A DNA stretch of 64,000 bases from Eubacterium sulci ATCC 35585 (GTDB taxonomy: Bacteria > Bacillota > Clostridia > Peptostreptococcales > Anaerovoracaceae), in NCBI GenBank assembly GCA_001189495.1, contig CP012068.1, positions 1,426,001 to 1,490,000 on the forward strand, read 5' to 3'. A model generated the notes under the pieces. That model was not told the origin of the DNA. It ran no database searches and saw nothing but the letters and a program-made list of their open reading frames with translations. Of this stretch, positions 34,905 through 44,023 are shown one piece after another (within the stretch, counting starts at the first letter, position 1; every line of letters starts with the position of its first letter). The translations under genes were made by a program, and so were the position numbers.

Positions 34905-37253
34905 TTATTCTTCTTCTGATACTTTCTCTGCTACTTTGACAGATGTGTTTGCATCCTTTGCGTAGTAGTCAGCACCTACCATCTGGGCATAATCCTCATT
35001 AAGCACAGCACCACCTACCATGGTTTTGCAATTTAGATTGTTTTCCTTTAAGGCATCTATGGTTCTCTGCATATTCTTAACAGTCGTTGTCATTAGCGCA
35101 CTTAGTCCAACAATGCTAGGCTGGTATTTTTTGACTGCTTCCACAACATCGTCAACAGGGACATCTCTACCAAGATCAATTACTTCATAGCCATAATTTG
35201 AAAGAAGCATCTTTACTATATTTTTGCCTATGTCGTGCACATCACCTTCTACAGTTGCAACAACAACCTTTTCTCTCTTAACCTCAGCTTCTGTGTTTGC
35301 CTTGCTTATGACTGCAAAGCCATTTTGGACGGTCTCTGCACTGAGCATGAGCTGTGGGAGAAAAAGCTTACCAGTCTCATAGCCTCTTCCGACCTCGTCC
35401 AAGGCTGGAATGAAGTAATTGTTTATAATCTCCATAGCATCCTTGGTCTTTAGCATCTCTTCGACTAGGGGAGCTGCTTGTTCCTTAAGACCTTTTATGA
35501 TTACATCCTTAAGGTCGATACTGCCACCACTTGACGGGAAGCTCTGTGGCTCTGGCGTATTTCCGCCATATTTAGCGATGAAATCGCTTCCGCCCTTGTC
35601 CTGATTGTTTAGAACCTTAAAAGCGTTCACAGTGTCCATAATTTCCTTTGAGCATGGGTTGATGATAGGAGCATCAAGTCCCACACCAAATGCTGCTGCA
35701 AGAAATACCGAGTTCAAAAGCGGACGATTAGGAAGCCCAAATGATACATTGCTTACACCAAGCACGCACTTTAGACCTAGTCTGCTCTTTACAAGCTTGA
35801 TAGCTTCTAGCGTAGTCACAACCTGCTCCTGCTGAGCACTTGCAGTTAGAACTAGGCAGTCTATCAAAATATCCTCTTTTGGTATTCCATAGCTCAAAGC
35901 TGTATCTAAGATTCTCTGCGCAATTTCAAAGCGTCCCTCTGCAGTTTCTGGAATTCCATTTTTATCAAGGCATAGGCCTAAAACACATGCACCGTACTTC
36001 TTTGCGATAGGAAATATCGCTTTCATGGACTCCTCTTCACCGTTGACTGAGTTAATCAAAGGCTTACCCTTATAAACTCTAACAGCCTCTTCGACAGCCT
36101 TTGCATCCGTGCTATCTATCTGCAGTGGCTGAGAAATACCTGACTGAAGCTCCATAACAGCCTTCTTTAAAAGCTTTGGTTCATCAATCTCTGGAAGACC
36201 CACATTGACATCCAAAATGTCTGCACCTAGGTCAGCCTGAGTTATGGCCTCATTCAGGATATAGTCGTAGTCCTCTTTCTTGAGCGCTTCTTTTAGCTTA
36301 GGCTTTCCTGTTGGATTTATACGCTCACCAATCAGATACACCCCGCCGTCTAAAATCACGGTGCTGCTTGCTGAGCAAACTGCGGTAACACGCTTTGGTG
36401 AAGTTGTAATAGGCTTGAGTTCTTTGATTTTCTCCTTTGATTTTTGGATGAATTCAGGAGTTGTTCCACAGCATCCTCCAAGAATGCGTACACCCATTTT
36501 TGCCATCTGCTCAATCTTCTCAGCATAGGAGTCACTGCTATAGCCGTAGTTACCCTGCATATCTGGAAGCCCAGCATTTGCTTGTACCATAACAGGAACT
36601 GTAGCGTACTCAAGTATTGTTCCTACAATCGAAATCAGTTCGTCTGGACCAAGAGAGCAGTTTACACCAAGTGCATCTACACCAAGTCCCTGAAGACTTA
36701 TAGTTGCAGAGACTGGATCAACTCCGACAAAGGTTCTACCGTTATCCTGATATGTCATAGTTGCAAACACTGGAAGATTTGTATTTTCCTTTGCTGCGAG
36801 AATACCAACCTTAAGCTCCATGAGATCTGAGAAGGTCTCAAAGATGACAAGATCAGCACCTGCCTTTTCTCCTGCAACTAGCTGCTCTTTGAATATATCA
36901 TAGGCTTCCTCAAAGGAAAGAGTCCCTAGAGGTGCCATTAGCTGACCTATAGGGCCTATGTCTAACGCTACATACTTTGGATTTGCTGCCTTTGCATTTT
37001 CTACAGCAGCAGTCACTAGAGTCGCTATATCTGTATCCTTTATCTTCAGTCTGTTAGCACCGAAGGTATTTGTCGTTATGCAGTCACATCCTGCCTCTAC
37101 GTACTCTCTATGTATGCTTTGAATGAGCTTTGGGTTTGTCAAAGACAGTAGATCTGGTATTCCACCTATCTCTAAGCCACTTTTCTGCAGCATTGTGCCC
37201 ATAGCACCATCAAATATTAAATGTTCATTTTGAATATGCTTAAGAATTTCCAC
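34905..37253 (-). CDS. metH: Cobalamin-dependent methionine synthase without activation domain
   Basis: It transfers the methyl group of 5-methyltetrahydrofolate through cobalamin to homocysteine. Domains in order: homocysteine-binding barrel (1-285), with zinc ligands in GVNCSLGP near 199 and GGCCGTTP near 261; pterin-binding domain (300-560, IGERINPTGKPKLKEALK); B12 cap and binding domain (600-782), with the cobalamin motif DVHDIGKNI near 671. The C-terminal AdoMet-dependent activation domain is absent and is supplied by the gene at 37240. The start is probably GTG 37253, with GAGG 8 bases upstream. A longer frame begins at GTG 37280. The gene overlaps the activation-domain gene, consistent with translational coupling. 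Confidence 0.93.
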   Translation of the reverse strand: MEILKHIQNEHLIFDGAMGTMLQKSGLEIGGIPDLLSLTNPKLIQSIHREYVEAGCDCITTNTFGANRLKIKDTDIATLVTAAVENAKAANPKYVALDIGPIGQLMAPLGTLSFEEAYDIFKEQLVAGEKAGADLVIFETFSDLMELKVGILAAKENTNLPVFATMTYQDNGRTFVGVDPVSATISLQGLGVDALGVNCSLGPDELISIVGTILEYATVPVMVQANAGLPDMQGNYGYSSDSYAEKIEQMAKMGVRILGGCCGTTPEFIQKSKEKIKELKPITTSPKRVTAVCSASSTVILDGGVYLIGERINPTGKPKLKEALKKEDYDYILNEAITQADLGADILDVNVGLPEIDEPKLLKKAVMELQSGISQPLQIDSTDAKAVEEAVRVYKGKPLINSVNGEEESMKAIFPIAKKYGACVLGLCLDKNGIPETAEGRFEIAQRILDTALSYGIPKEDILIDCLVLTASAQQEQVVTTLEAIKLVKSRLGLKCVLGVSNVSFGLPNRPLLNSVFLAAAFGVGLDAPIINPCSKEIMDTVNAFKVLNNQDKGGSDFIAKYGGNTPEPQSFPSSGGSIDLKDVIIKGLKEQAAPLVEEMLKTKDAMEIINNYFIPALDEVGRGYETGKLFLPQLMLSAETVQNGFAVISKANTEAEVKREKVVVATVEGDVHDIGKNIVKMLLSNYGYEVIDLGRDVPVDDVVEAVKKYQPSIVGLSALMTTTVKNMQRTIDALKENNLNCKTMVGGAVLNEDYAQMVGADYYAKDANTSVKVAEKVSEEE

Positions 37254-37917
37254 AGATTGTTCCTCTTTTCCTAAATTCACAGGACTGTCTCAAGCTACAG
37301 ATCCCGCACTTTTGTGGTTTTGCTACCTTGCCCTCGTCCGAAAGGCCTAGAATTGCAGATACCGACTTTATTGGAATTAGAATGTTCGATGGTGAAAGAT
37401 TTACACCAGTATACTTTTCTGGAGTTAGAAGTCTGAACAAAGTTTGCTGAGCCGAAATATCAAGGTCACCATACCCTGGACTAAATCTATATCCGTGTTT
37501 TTTCATTCCGGTTGTTTCCAAAATTTCTGCTTCAACTGCATCTACTACCTGCTCAGCAAGTGTTGACCCACAGCTGTTAAAGACTACCGCCTTTGTTGGC
37601 GCAGTCGCCTGAAGCAATCTAAGCTTATTATCAAAAGCAGAACCTATGGTTGCGCAGAGAAGTGCACACATAGTGCAACCTCTGATATTGTCCGCTAGGT
37701 TCTTACTCTTAAGGCTCAAAGATGATCCCGTGAAGTTTATCGTATCTTCATCTATCGTTACAGGAAAAAGTCTATACATATATGAGGGTCTAATATTTGC
37801 AAGACATTCATCTGCCGCTTCATTGATGATACCTTGCAGATCTCCCCCTATATCCTGTCCCTTGTATCCGAGGTATCTAAGTACCTCGGGCATATTAATC
37901 TTATCTATTTTTATCAT
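37240..37917 (-). CDS. Stand-alone methionine synthase activation-domain protein
   Basis: 225 residues matching the MetH C-terminal activation domain (PF02965), which binds AdoMet to re-methylate cobalamin after oxidation. The defining AdoMet motif is visible as YRFSPGYGD near residue 145. The C-terminus carries a cysteine cluster, CGICSLRQSC and GTIC. That cluster is not part of E. coli MetH and could bind a metal or Fe-S centre that feeds electrons. The start ATG 37917 overlaps the metF stop by 4 bases (ATGA), so metF, this gene and metH are one operon. Confidence 0.9.
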   Translation of the reverse strand: MIKIDKINMPEVLRYLGYKGQDIGGDLQGIINEAADECLANIRPSYMYRLFPVTIDEDTINFTGSSLSLKSKNLADNIRGCTMCALLCATIGSAFDNKLRLLQATAPTKAVVFNSCGSTLAEQVVDAVEAEILETTGMKKHGYRFSPGYGDLDISAQQTLFRLLTPEKYTGVNLSPSNILIPIKSVSAILGLSDEGKVAKPQKCGICSLRQSCEFRKRGTICGNS

Positions 37918-38768
37918 TGTCTAGCTGCCTGCATGAGCGCCTTCGCAATATGCGGCTTGTTCATTGTGTAAATGTGTATTCCGTCAACGCCCTCTTTCTT
38001 GAGAGTTTCAATCTGACTGCATGCGTATTCGATGCCGGCCTTCTCTAGATCCTCTTTGTTATCCTGATACTTTGCAAGTATACGAACTATGTTTCCAGGA
38101 AGCGATACACCGCACATATAGATCATACGCTCTACCTGCGCTTTGCTTAGAATAGGCATTATTCCTGCAAGGAATGGTGCATCTACTCCTGCATTTCTTA
38201 GCTTTGATAGATAGTTAAGGAAGATATCTGAAGAGAAGCTCAGCTGGCTTATCAAAAAGCTCGCACCTGCCTCAACCTTCTGCTTTGTATGCTCGATTTC
38301 TGCATCTAGGTCACCGCAGTCTATATGTGATTCTGGATAACAGGCAGCTGCTACGCAGAAGTCCTCAGCCTTAATTTCTTTGATCAGCTCTTTAGCGTAT
38401 GTGTACTCTGGGCTAATTGATAGTCCCTCGATAGGTCTATCACCACGCAAAGCAAGTACGTTTTCGATACCCTTTTCCTTAAGAAGTGCTAGACGATCTG
38501 CAACCTGCTGCTTTGTTGATGTTATACATGTAAAGTGAGCAACTGGTTCTGTGTCATAGTTTTCCTTTATATGTGCGCAAAGCTTTGCTGTATTGTCTGA
38601 CTGTATAGTTCCACCAGCACCACAGGTTACACTTATGAAATCTGGCTTTAGTGTGCTTAGCTCATCTAAAAGCGGAATTGCAGTATCTATGTTTAAATCG
38701 TTCTTCGGCGGAAACACCTCTAGTGATGCCGCGAAGCCTTTTTCTTTTATAATGTCTGATATTTTCAT
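37914..38768 (-). CDS. metF: Methylenetetrahydrofolate reductase
   Basis: 284 residues; it makes 5-methyltetrahydrofolate, the methyl donor for MetH. The MetF barrel is clear: LEVFPPKNDLNID near residue 17, VTCGAGGT near 48, HFTCI near 78, LALRGDRP near 105, and the FAD/folate region near 175 (EAGASFLISQLSFSSD). GAGGAG precedes ATG 38768. A consensus promoter lies 39 bp upstream. It is the first gene of the metF-activation-metH operon. Confidence 0.94.
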   Translation of the reverse strand: MKISDIIKEKGFAASLEVFPPKNDLNIDTAIPLLDELSTLKPDFISVTCGAGGTIQSDNTAKLCAHIKENYDTEPVAHFTCITSTKQQVADRLALLKEKGIENVLALRGDRPIEGLSISPEYTYAKELIKEIKAEDFCVAAACYPESHIDCGDLDAEIEHTKQKVEAGASFLISQLSFSSDIFLNYLSKLRNAGVDAPFLAGIMPILSKAQVERMIYMCGVSLPGNIVRILAKYQDNKEDLEKAGIEYACSQIETLKKEGVDGIHIYTMNKPHIAKALMQAARQ

Positions 38769-38806
38769 AGGAAATCTCCTCTCAATAAACCTTTAAAATT
38801 GAACAA

Positions 38807-38835
38807 ATTATACCAATATAAAAAAACACTGTCAA
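38807..38835 (-). promoter_or_regulatory. Consensus sigma-A promoter for metF operon
   Basis: TTGACA at 38830-38835 and TATAAT at 38807-38812 are separated by exactly 17 bp on the minus strand. The expected transcript start near 38800 leaves a leader of about 32 bases, too short for a known riboswitch. Control by a repressor is more likely. Confidence 0.85.
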
Positions 38836-39016
38836 TCTGTGTAAATCTATTATCAGATATAGCTACAAGCTATAATTGGCTTTAATGCAATATTGTTTCT
38901 TTATAATACACACGCGTAAGCTATTCAAAACTATTTTTGTTTTGTTATAGGTTTAGATTATAGCTAACCATATTCATATAGTATTAGACACGAAATAAAA
39001 ATAGGTGTATTCTCAT

Positions 39017-39050
39017 ATCACGGTAAGGCGCTGTGATCCGGACAGGCGCC
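39017..39050 (+). ncRNA. Possible structured leader upstream of metY
   Basis: In the leader of metY, GGCG-CTGT (39027-39034) pairs with ACAG-CGCC (39042-39050) with one bulged G. ATCAC (39017-39021) can instead pair with GTGAT (39033-39037), giving two exclusive or pseudoknotted folds. This is what a regulatory RNA can look like, but I could not match it to a SAM, THF, cobalamin or T-box class. No promoter could be assigned. Confidence 0.35.
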
Positions 39051-39100
39051 AGTAAATTAGGTATAAAGGTAATTTTGAAAAGATAGAAAGAGGTGCAAAC

Positions 39101-40384
39101 ATGAGTGAATATAAATTTGAAACATTACAGGTACACGCAGGACAGGAGCAGGTAGAAAAGGAAGCGGGAGCAAGAGCAGTTCCTATTTATCAAACAGCTG
39201 CTTACGTATTTAACAATGCAGAGCACGCTGCAGCGCGCTTTGGGCTTTCTGATCCAGGTAACATTTATAGCAGACTTACAAATCCAACACAGGACGTTTT
39301 TGAGCAGCGTATTGCAGCTCTAGAAGGCGGCATAGCAGCACTAGCACTCTCATCTGGTGCAGCTGCAATCACATATGTAATCCAAGCACTAGCGGCTCCT
39401 AAGGGACATATCATAGCGCAGAGCAGCATCTACGGTGGAACATATAACCTGCTTGCTAACACCCTGCCATTACAGGGTATCGAAACAACTTTTGTTGACA
39501 TACATAATTTAGAAGAAGTCGAAAAAGCATTCCAGGAAAACACAAGAGGAGTTTTCATCGAAACTTTTGGAAATCCAAACAGTGACATTCCTGATATCGA
39601 GGAAATCGCAAAGCTTGCACATAAGCACGACGTACCTCTTGTAATAGACAACACTTTTGGAACTCCTTATGTAATCCGTCCAATAGAGCACGGTGCAGAT
39701 ATCGTTGTACATTCTGCAACAAAGTTCCTCGGTGGACACGGAACAACTCTTGGCGGAGTAATCGTTGATAGCGGAAAATTCGACTGGAAGAAGAGCGGCA
39801 AATTCGCTTCCGTTTCTGAACCTAACCCAAGCTATCACGGAATTTCATTTACAGATGCTGCTGGCCCTGCTGCCTTCATCACATATATACGCGCGGTTCT
39901 TTTGAGAGATACAGGTGCTACAATCTCACCTATAAACGCATTCTTGCTTCTTCAAGGAGTTGAAACTCTATCCCTAAGACTAGACAGACACAAGGATAAT
40001 GCAAAGAAGGTTGTAGAGTATCTATCAAAGCATCCTCTCGTAGAAAAGGTAAACCACCCATCGCTAGATAACCATCCGCAAAATGCCCTATACAAAAAAT
40101 ATTTCCCAAATGGTGGTGGTTCGATATTCACATTTGACATCAAAGGCGGCAAGGACGCGGCATTTAAGTTCATCGATAATCTAAAGATTTTCTCACTACT
40201 TGCAAATGTAGCTGACCTAAAATCTCTAGTTATTCATCCTGCTACAACAACACATTCTCAGCTTTCAAAGGAAACCCTTGAGGCTCAGGGAATTAACGAT
40301 GGAACTGTTAGACTTTCGATAGGAACAGAGCACATCGACGACATTCTAGCAGATCTAGAAAACGGCTTTGCTGCAGTAAAATAA
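39101..40384 (+). CDS. metY: O-acetylhomoserine sulfhydrylase
   Basis: A PLP enzyme that joins O-acetylhomoserine with sulfide (or methanethiol) to give homocysteine, the substrate of MetH. 427 residues. Family marks are [13 protein letters not shown] at the start, [20 protein letters not shown], the PLP-binding lysine in [15 protein letters not shown] near residue 207, and the C-terminal [22 protein letters not shown] precedes ATG. It is transcribed away from the metF operon, from which it is separated by 332 bp. Together the two units cover homocysteine formation and methylation. Confidence 0.94.
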   Translation: MSEYKFETLQVHAGQEQVEKEAGARAVPIYQTAAYVFNNAEHAAARFGLSDPGNIYSRLTNPTQDVFEQRIAALEGGIAALALSSGAAAITYVIQALAAPKGHIIAQSSIYGGTYNLLANTLPLQGIETTFVDIHNLEEVEKAFQENTRGVFIETFGNPNSDIPDIEEIAKLAHKHDVPLVIDNTFGTPYVIRPIEHGADIVVHSATKFLGGHGTTLGGVIVDSGKFDWKKSGKFASVSEPNPSYHGISFTDAAGPAAFITYIRAVLLRDTGATISPINAFLLLQGVETLSLRLDRHKDNAKKVVEYLSKHPLVEKVNHPSLDNHPQNALYKKYFPNGGGSIFTFDIKGGKDAAFKFIDNLKIFSLLANVADLKSLVIHPATTTHSQLSKETLEAQGINDGTVRLSIGTEHIDDILADLENGFAAVK

Positions 40385-40427
40385 TATACTAGCCTAATAC
40401 CAAACACTTATAAAATCATATAGAAAA

Positions 40428-40469
40428 GCACAGCCTTAGATATTAATTTATCCTGTGGCTGTGCCTTTT
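40428..40469 (+). terminator. Intrinsic terminator of metY
   Basis: GCACAGCC and GGCTGTGC form an 8-bp stem with a 21-base loop, followed by CTTTTTG. It may also act weakly on the minus strand for the GNAT gene. Confidence 0.8.
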
Positions 40470-40503
40470 TGTTTCTATATATTTTGTGCACTATAGCTCT
40501 AAT

Positions 40504-41049
40504 CTACATATGTTGTTCCTGCCAGTCTTCCTTCGTAAGTAGGTTTGTATGGCTTGTTCTAACCTCATTCAACAGAGGAACCTCAAGCTTTTCTCTAGTT
40601 TTGCTATATACAAATCCACATTTTTCTTGAACTCTCTTTGATTTTTCGTTGCCATCAAAATAAGAGCACCAAATCTTTTTCATGCCAAGCTCCTCAAATC
40701 CATACTGAATAAGTCGCTTTGCTGCCTCAGGCATATAACCATTACCCCAAAGCGGCTTGCCAATCCAGTATCCTAGCTCGCACTCATCGTCTCTATCTGT
40801 CAAAGCAGTATGCTCTTTTAAAATCAGCTCAACTGCCCCTATCGCCTTATTATCATCCTTAAGGCAGATTCCATAGCACTGAGGGCCACTCAAAACCTCT
40901 CTAATGACGTCTCTGCTCTCCTGCACGCTTTGATGCGCCGGCCAGCCTGCCACAGGACCAACATCGGGATCATTTGCATATTCAAATATGCTCTCTGCAT
41001 CCGTCTCAGTTAAGGGACGAAGTATCAATCTTTCAGTTTCTAATATCAT
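40504..41049 (-). CDS. GNAT-family N-acetyltransferase (RimJ/RimL-like)
   Basis: 181 residues. Opening ILETERLILRPLTETDAESI is the RimJ/RimL-type start. The acetyl-CoA region is ELGYWIGKPLWGNGYMPEAA near 90-110, and the end has CGFVYSKTREK. It acetylates an amino group of a protein or small molecule; the substrate is not inferable. GGGAG precedes ATG 41049. It follows the TPR gene by 18 bp. Confidence 0.88.
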   Translation of the reverse strand: MILETERLILRPLTETDAESIFEYANDPDVGPVAGWPAHQSVQESRDVIREVLSGPQCYGICLKDDNKAIGAVELILKEHTALTDRDDECELGYWIGKPLWGNGYMPEAAKRLIQYGFEELGMKKIWCSYFDGNEKSKRVQEKCGFVYSKTREKLEVPLLNEVRTSHTNLLTKEDWQEQHM

Positions 41050-41067
41050 AATTCAATCTCCCATACA

Positions 41068-42180
41068 TCAAAATTTATGCCTAACGCAATCCACCATAAA
41101 ACAGGAATACTCAGGGTATAGCTTTAGCCTCACCTCTGGTCTTGGTTCGCCTGCCTTGATGCGCCTTATCATTTCATTGAACTTTTTCAGTTCCTCTTCC
41201 CAGCTTTCGATGGTCTCCTTCTTTTCTTCCTCGCTGTCGTATTCGTCTTCAAAGGATTCCTTGAGTGCCTGCTCTAAATAAGCGCGATTATTTTCTTCTA
41301 GCTTTGCAAATCGCCTAAGCTCTCCCTCTTTCCACAAAACATAAAACAAGTAATCACAGTCCACTATGTAATAATCCTCGTCAATATCCTCGGTGCAATA
41401 GTCGAGGAATTTATCGTATTCCTCGAGCACATAGTAAGCGTCGAAGATTTGAAAATCAGCTATATCATCCGTATTCAAATAATATCCATCGTCGCTATCT
41501 AAATATATCTGGTCTAGGTAATTCAATGCGTCGTATTTATTTCCTAGATACACCTCGGAGTATGCCAAACAAAGCCTTAGCCACATTCTATCAGGATAAA
41601 CTTTATATAGCTCCAAGAATGTCTCTTTGGATTTCTCATAATGCTTAAGCTCATAAAGAGTAACTGCATAATCAAGCACGCTCTCGTAGCTCTCATCTAG
41701 GTTCTTAGCTATCTCAAAAAACTCACGACTAAGCTCAAGGTTTTCAAGGTTGCTAGAATATTCATACTCTGAGAAATTGTAAAGTCCAAGCGCCTTATAT
41801 GTCTCAGCAAATGGCGATTTCAAATCCTTAGCTTTGTTCAGATACTCGAGTGCCTTCTGGGAATAATCTTCAACAAAAGCGATATTCGTATAGATTCTCG
41901 CTTTATCTTTAAGATCTAAAGTATTATCAAAATCACGCAAGAAATTCTCTAATAACTCTACATAAGCTTCGTCACCGTGTCTAAGCTCAAGATTGACGGA
42001 TGCAAGAGTGCATATGATGTCAACATTTGATGGGAACTCTTCCTGCTTTGCTAATAGATAGCTTCGCATTTTCTCTAGATATTCCTTTGATTTATCATAG
42101 TCTCTTAGAATTTCTTCCCCATATCTGTTCTCATATTCAGTTTTCAGCTCATGCCAATAGGCTTTAATTTCTTTTAACAT
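41068..42180 (-). CDS. TPR-repeat protein
   Basis: 370 residues, very acidic, built of tetratricopeptide-like helices, for example AFVEDYSQKALEYLNKAKDL, ALGLYNFSEYEYSSNLENLE and LYELKHYEKSKETFLELYKV. No signal or membrane segment is seen, so it is a cytoplasmic protein-protein scaffold. It is co-transcribed with the GNAT gene downstream. The function is unknown. Confidence 0.8.
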   Translation of the reverse strand: MLKEIKAYWHELKTEYENRYGEEILRDYDKSKEYLEKMRSYLLAKQEEFPSNVDIICTLASVNLELRHGDEAYVELLENFLRDFDNTLDLKDKARIYTNIAFVEDYSQKALEYLNKAKDLKSPFAETYKALGLYNFSEYEYSSNLENLELSREFFEIAKNLDESYESVLDYAVTLYELKHYEKSKETFLELYKVYPDRMWLRLCLAYSEVYLGNKYDALNYLDQIYLDSDDGYYLNTDDIADFQIFDAYYVLEEYDKFLDYCTEDIDEDYYIVDCDYLFYVLWKEGELRRFAKLEENNRAYLEQALKESFEDEYDSEEEKKETIESWEEELKKFNEMIRRIKAGEPRPEVRLKLYPEYSCFMVDCVRHKF

Positions 42181-42225
42181 TTTTCTTGCTTCCTATATTA
42201 TAAATACACTTGATTTATTATATCA

Positions 42226-42255
42226 AAAAAGCTGGGCAAATATACCCAGCTTTTT
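42226..42255 (-). terminator. Strong terminator of the thioester adhesin gene
   Basis: AAAAAGCTGGG and CCCAGCTTTTT form an 11-bp stem with an 8-base loop. A T-run follows on both strands. It is placed right after the stop at 42280. Confidence 0.9.
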
Positions 42256-42279
42256 GTCAATATTTAGTTACCTTATATC

Positions 42280-43737
42280 CTATTTTGACTGCTTACGTCT
42301 ATATCCGACAACTGCTACTAGCATTGCAGATGATAGCATTAGCCATGCATACTGTGAAGCATCATTTACATCTCCCGTATTTGGAGTCTTTGGCTTCTTT
42401 GGTGTTGGTTTCTTTGGTTCTGTCTGTGGCGCTGGCTTTGCATTGTCAGTTACTGTGATTTTGCCATTTGCCGCAACTACAGTTTCGCCCTGAGCGATTG
42501 TTCCTAGTGTTACTGTTCCATCTGCATTTACTGTGAATGTGAAATCTGTTACTGTTAGGAATCCTTCTGGCGCAGCTTCCTCGTGGAATCTGTACTGTCC
42601 TGGCTCAAGCATAACCATATGGCTTGTTGTTCCGCTTACCCACTCTTCAATCTTCTGAGTTCCATTGAAGATTTGAATCTGTGCTCCTGCAAGCTCAGCT
42701 CCACCAAGCTTAACCTTGCTGAATTCTATCTGCTTTGATGTTGGTGTAGGTGCTGGTCTAGCATTGTCAGTTATTGTGATTTTTCCATTTGCTGCAACTA
42801 CAGTTTCGCCCTGTGCGATTGTTCCTAATGTTACTGTTCCATCTGCATTTACTGTGAATGTAAAGTCTGTTACTGCAAGGAATCCTGCTGGCGCAGCTTC
42901 CTCATGGAATCTGTACTGACCTGGCTCAAGCATGATTTTCTTGCTTGTCGTAGTGCTTGTCCATTCATCCACCTTCTGAGTTCCCTTGAAAATCTGAATC
43001 TGTGCGCCTGCTAGCTCAGTTCCACCAGCCTTAACCTTGCTGAATTCAACTTCCTTAGTTGTTGGCTGTGGAGCTGGCGCTGCCTGAAAATGTCCGCTCA
43101 ATAGGTTTTGGTATGCATTATCTTGAGATCTATAGATATCTAGCTGTGTTCCTGCCGGAATAGCTGTTGTGCTATTTACTAGATCATTAAATGCGTCCTT
43201 CTCATTCTGTGTAAAGTTGTTTCCACTTGTATCTCTATTAGGCATATTGAATGTGTCAGTATAGTACCAAACAGCATACTGAGTTATCTGTCTAAACTGT
43301 CCATCCGTTAGGCCGTATCTTTCTTTGATACCTGAGTTATTGCTTGGATAACCATCGTAGATAACTCTTATCAAAGCATTATAGAGATCTTCGCCCGTAA
43401 CTCTCTCAGTATCAGCAAGCTCTCCAAAGCTAGCTGCAGTACCTAGTTCCTTAGTGTAAAGAGTCTTTCTTGGGGAGTTTAAGCTCTCTGGGAACGCTCT
43501 ATGGTCATTGAAGCAGTAAGCTACATCACCTTTATCGTTTGAGCCCTGTGGTCTAACATAGATTGGATTCTTTAGATGATCACTTGCTGGATACTCACCT
43601 GACTTTGTATAAGCCTGGTATACTTCAGCAGCATCCGCCTGAATTGACAAACCTGAGAAAACTGGAATCAGAACAATTGATAGCATAAGTACAACTGCTC
43701 CCACTGGCTTTCTAAGGCTTTTGAAAATGCTAATCAT
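42280..43737 (-). CDS. Thioester-domain adhesin with two Cna-B repeats
   Basis: A 485-residue wall protein. A signal peptide (VGAVVLMLSIVLIPVFSGLS) leads to a thioester (TQXA) domain near 40-200. A Cys in DVAYCFNDH (about 71) and a Gln in QITQYAVWYYTD (about 151) are the pair that forms an internal thioester, used to bind host surfaces covalently. Two almost identical 107-residue SpaA/Cna-B domains follow (ELAGAQIQIFKGTQKVDEW and ELAGAQIQIFNGTQKIEEW; both EPGQYRFHEEAAP). The tail has a proline/lysine linker, TPNTGDVNDAS, a membrane helix and YRRKQSK. ATG 43737 with GAGGAGAGG upstream is chosen over a longer frame. The thioester is predicted, not shown. Confidence 0.9.
   Translation of the reverse strand: MISIFKSLRKPVGAVVLMLSIVLIPVFSGLSIQADAAEVYQAYTKSGEYPASDHLKNPIYVRPQGSNDKGDVAYCFNDHRAFPESLNSPRKTLYTKELGTAASFGELADTERVTGEDLYNALIRVIYDGYPSNNSGIKERYGLTDGQFRQITQYAVWYYTDTFNMPNRDTSGNNFTQNEKDAFNDLVNSTTAIPAGTQLDIYRSQDNAYQNLLSGHFQAAPAPQPTTKEVEFSKVKAGGTELAGAQIQIFKGTQKVDEWTSTTTSKKIMLEPGQYRFHEEAAPAGFLAVTDFTFTVNADGTVTLGTIAQGETVVAANGKITITDNARPAPTPTSKQIEFSKVKLGGAELAGAQIQIFNGTQKIEEWVSGTTSHMVMLEPGQYRFHEEAAPEGFLTVTDFTFTVNADGTVTLGTIAQGETVVAANGKITVTDNAKPAPQTEPKKPTPKKPKTPNTGDVNDASQYAWLMLSSAMLVAVVGYRRKQSK
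42440..43070. repeat. 321-bp tandem repeat coding for Cna-B domains
   Basis: Two in-frame copies of about 321 bp (107 codons) inside the adhesin gene; matching points are 42440 and 42761. Most differences are single silent bases. Such repeats change copy number by slippage or recombination. Confidence 0.85.
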
Positions 43738-43956
43738 AACACCTCTCCTCGTATTCCTTTCATAATAACCGTATTGTAAACAAAGTTTACTCATTCTAAA
43801 ACAAAAATTGTCACTTTTGTTATTCACGCTAATTATATATGTTCGCACACAATTTATCAATATTTTTTTACTATTTTTACATTGAATAAATACGTATAAA
43901 ATAGTCTCTCTTTTTAGATATTCATTAAAGCGAATAATTATAGTAAATCCAATAAA

Positions 43957-43992
43957 AAAAGATGGTGTTTTATGCTAGCACCATCTTAAAAA
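43957..43992 (-). terminator. Terminator of the DUF1275 gene
   Basis: AAGATGGTG and CACCATCTT form a 9-bp stem. T-runs lie on both sides, so it can work in both directions. It lies 37 bp after the stop at 44024. Confidence 0.85.
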
Positions 43993-44023
43993 AAGAGTTT
44001 CTATATCTCATTATGAGCCTAAA

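Noticed and set aside
38769-38806. SAM riboswitch ahead of metF
   Set aside because: The consensus promoter at 38807-38835 leaves a leader of only about 32 bases, and no S-box core is present.
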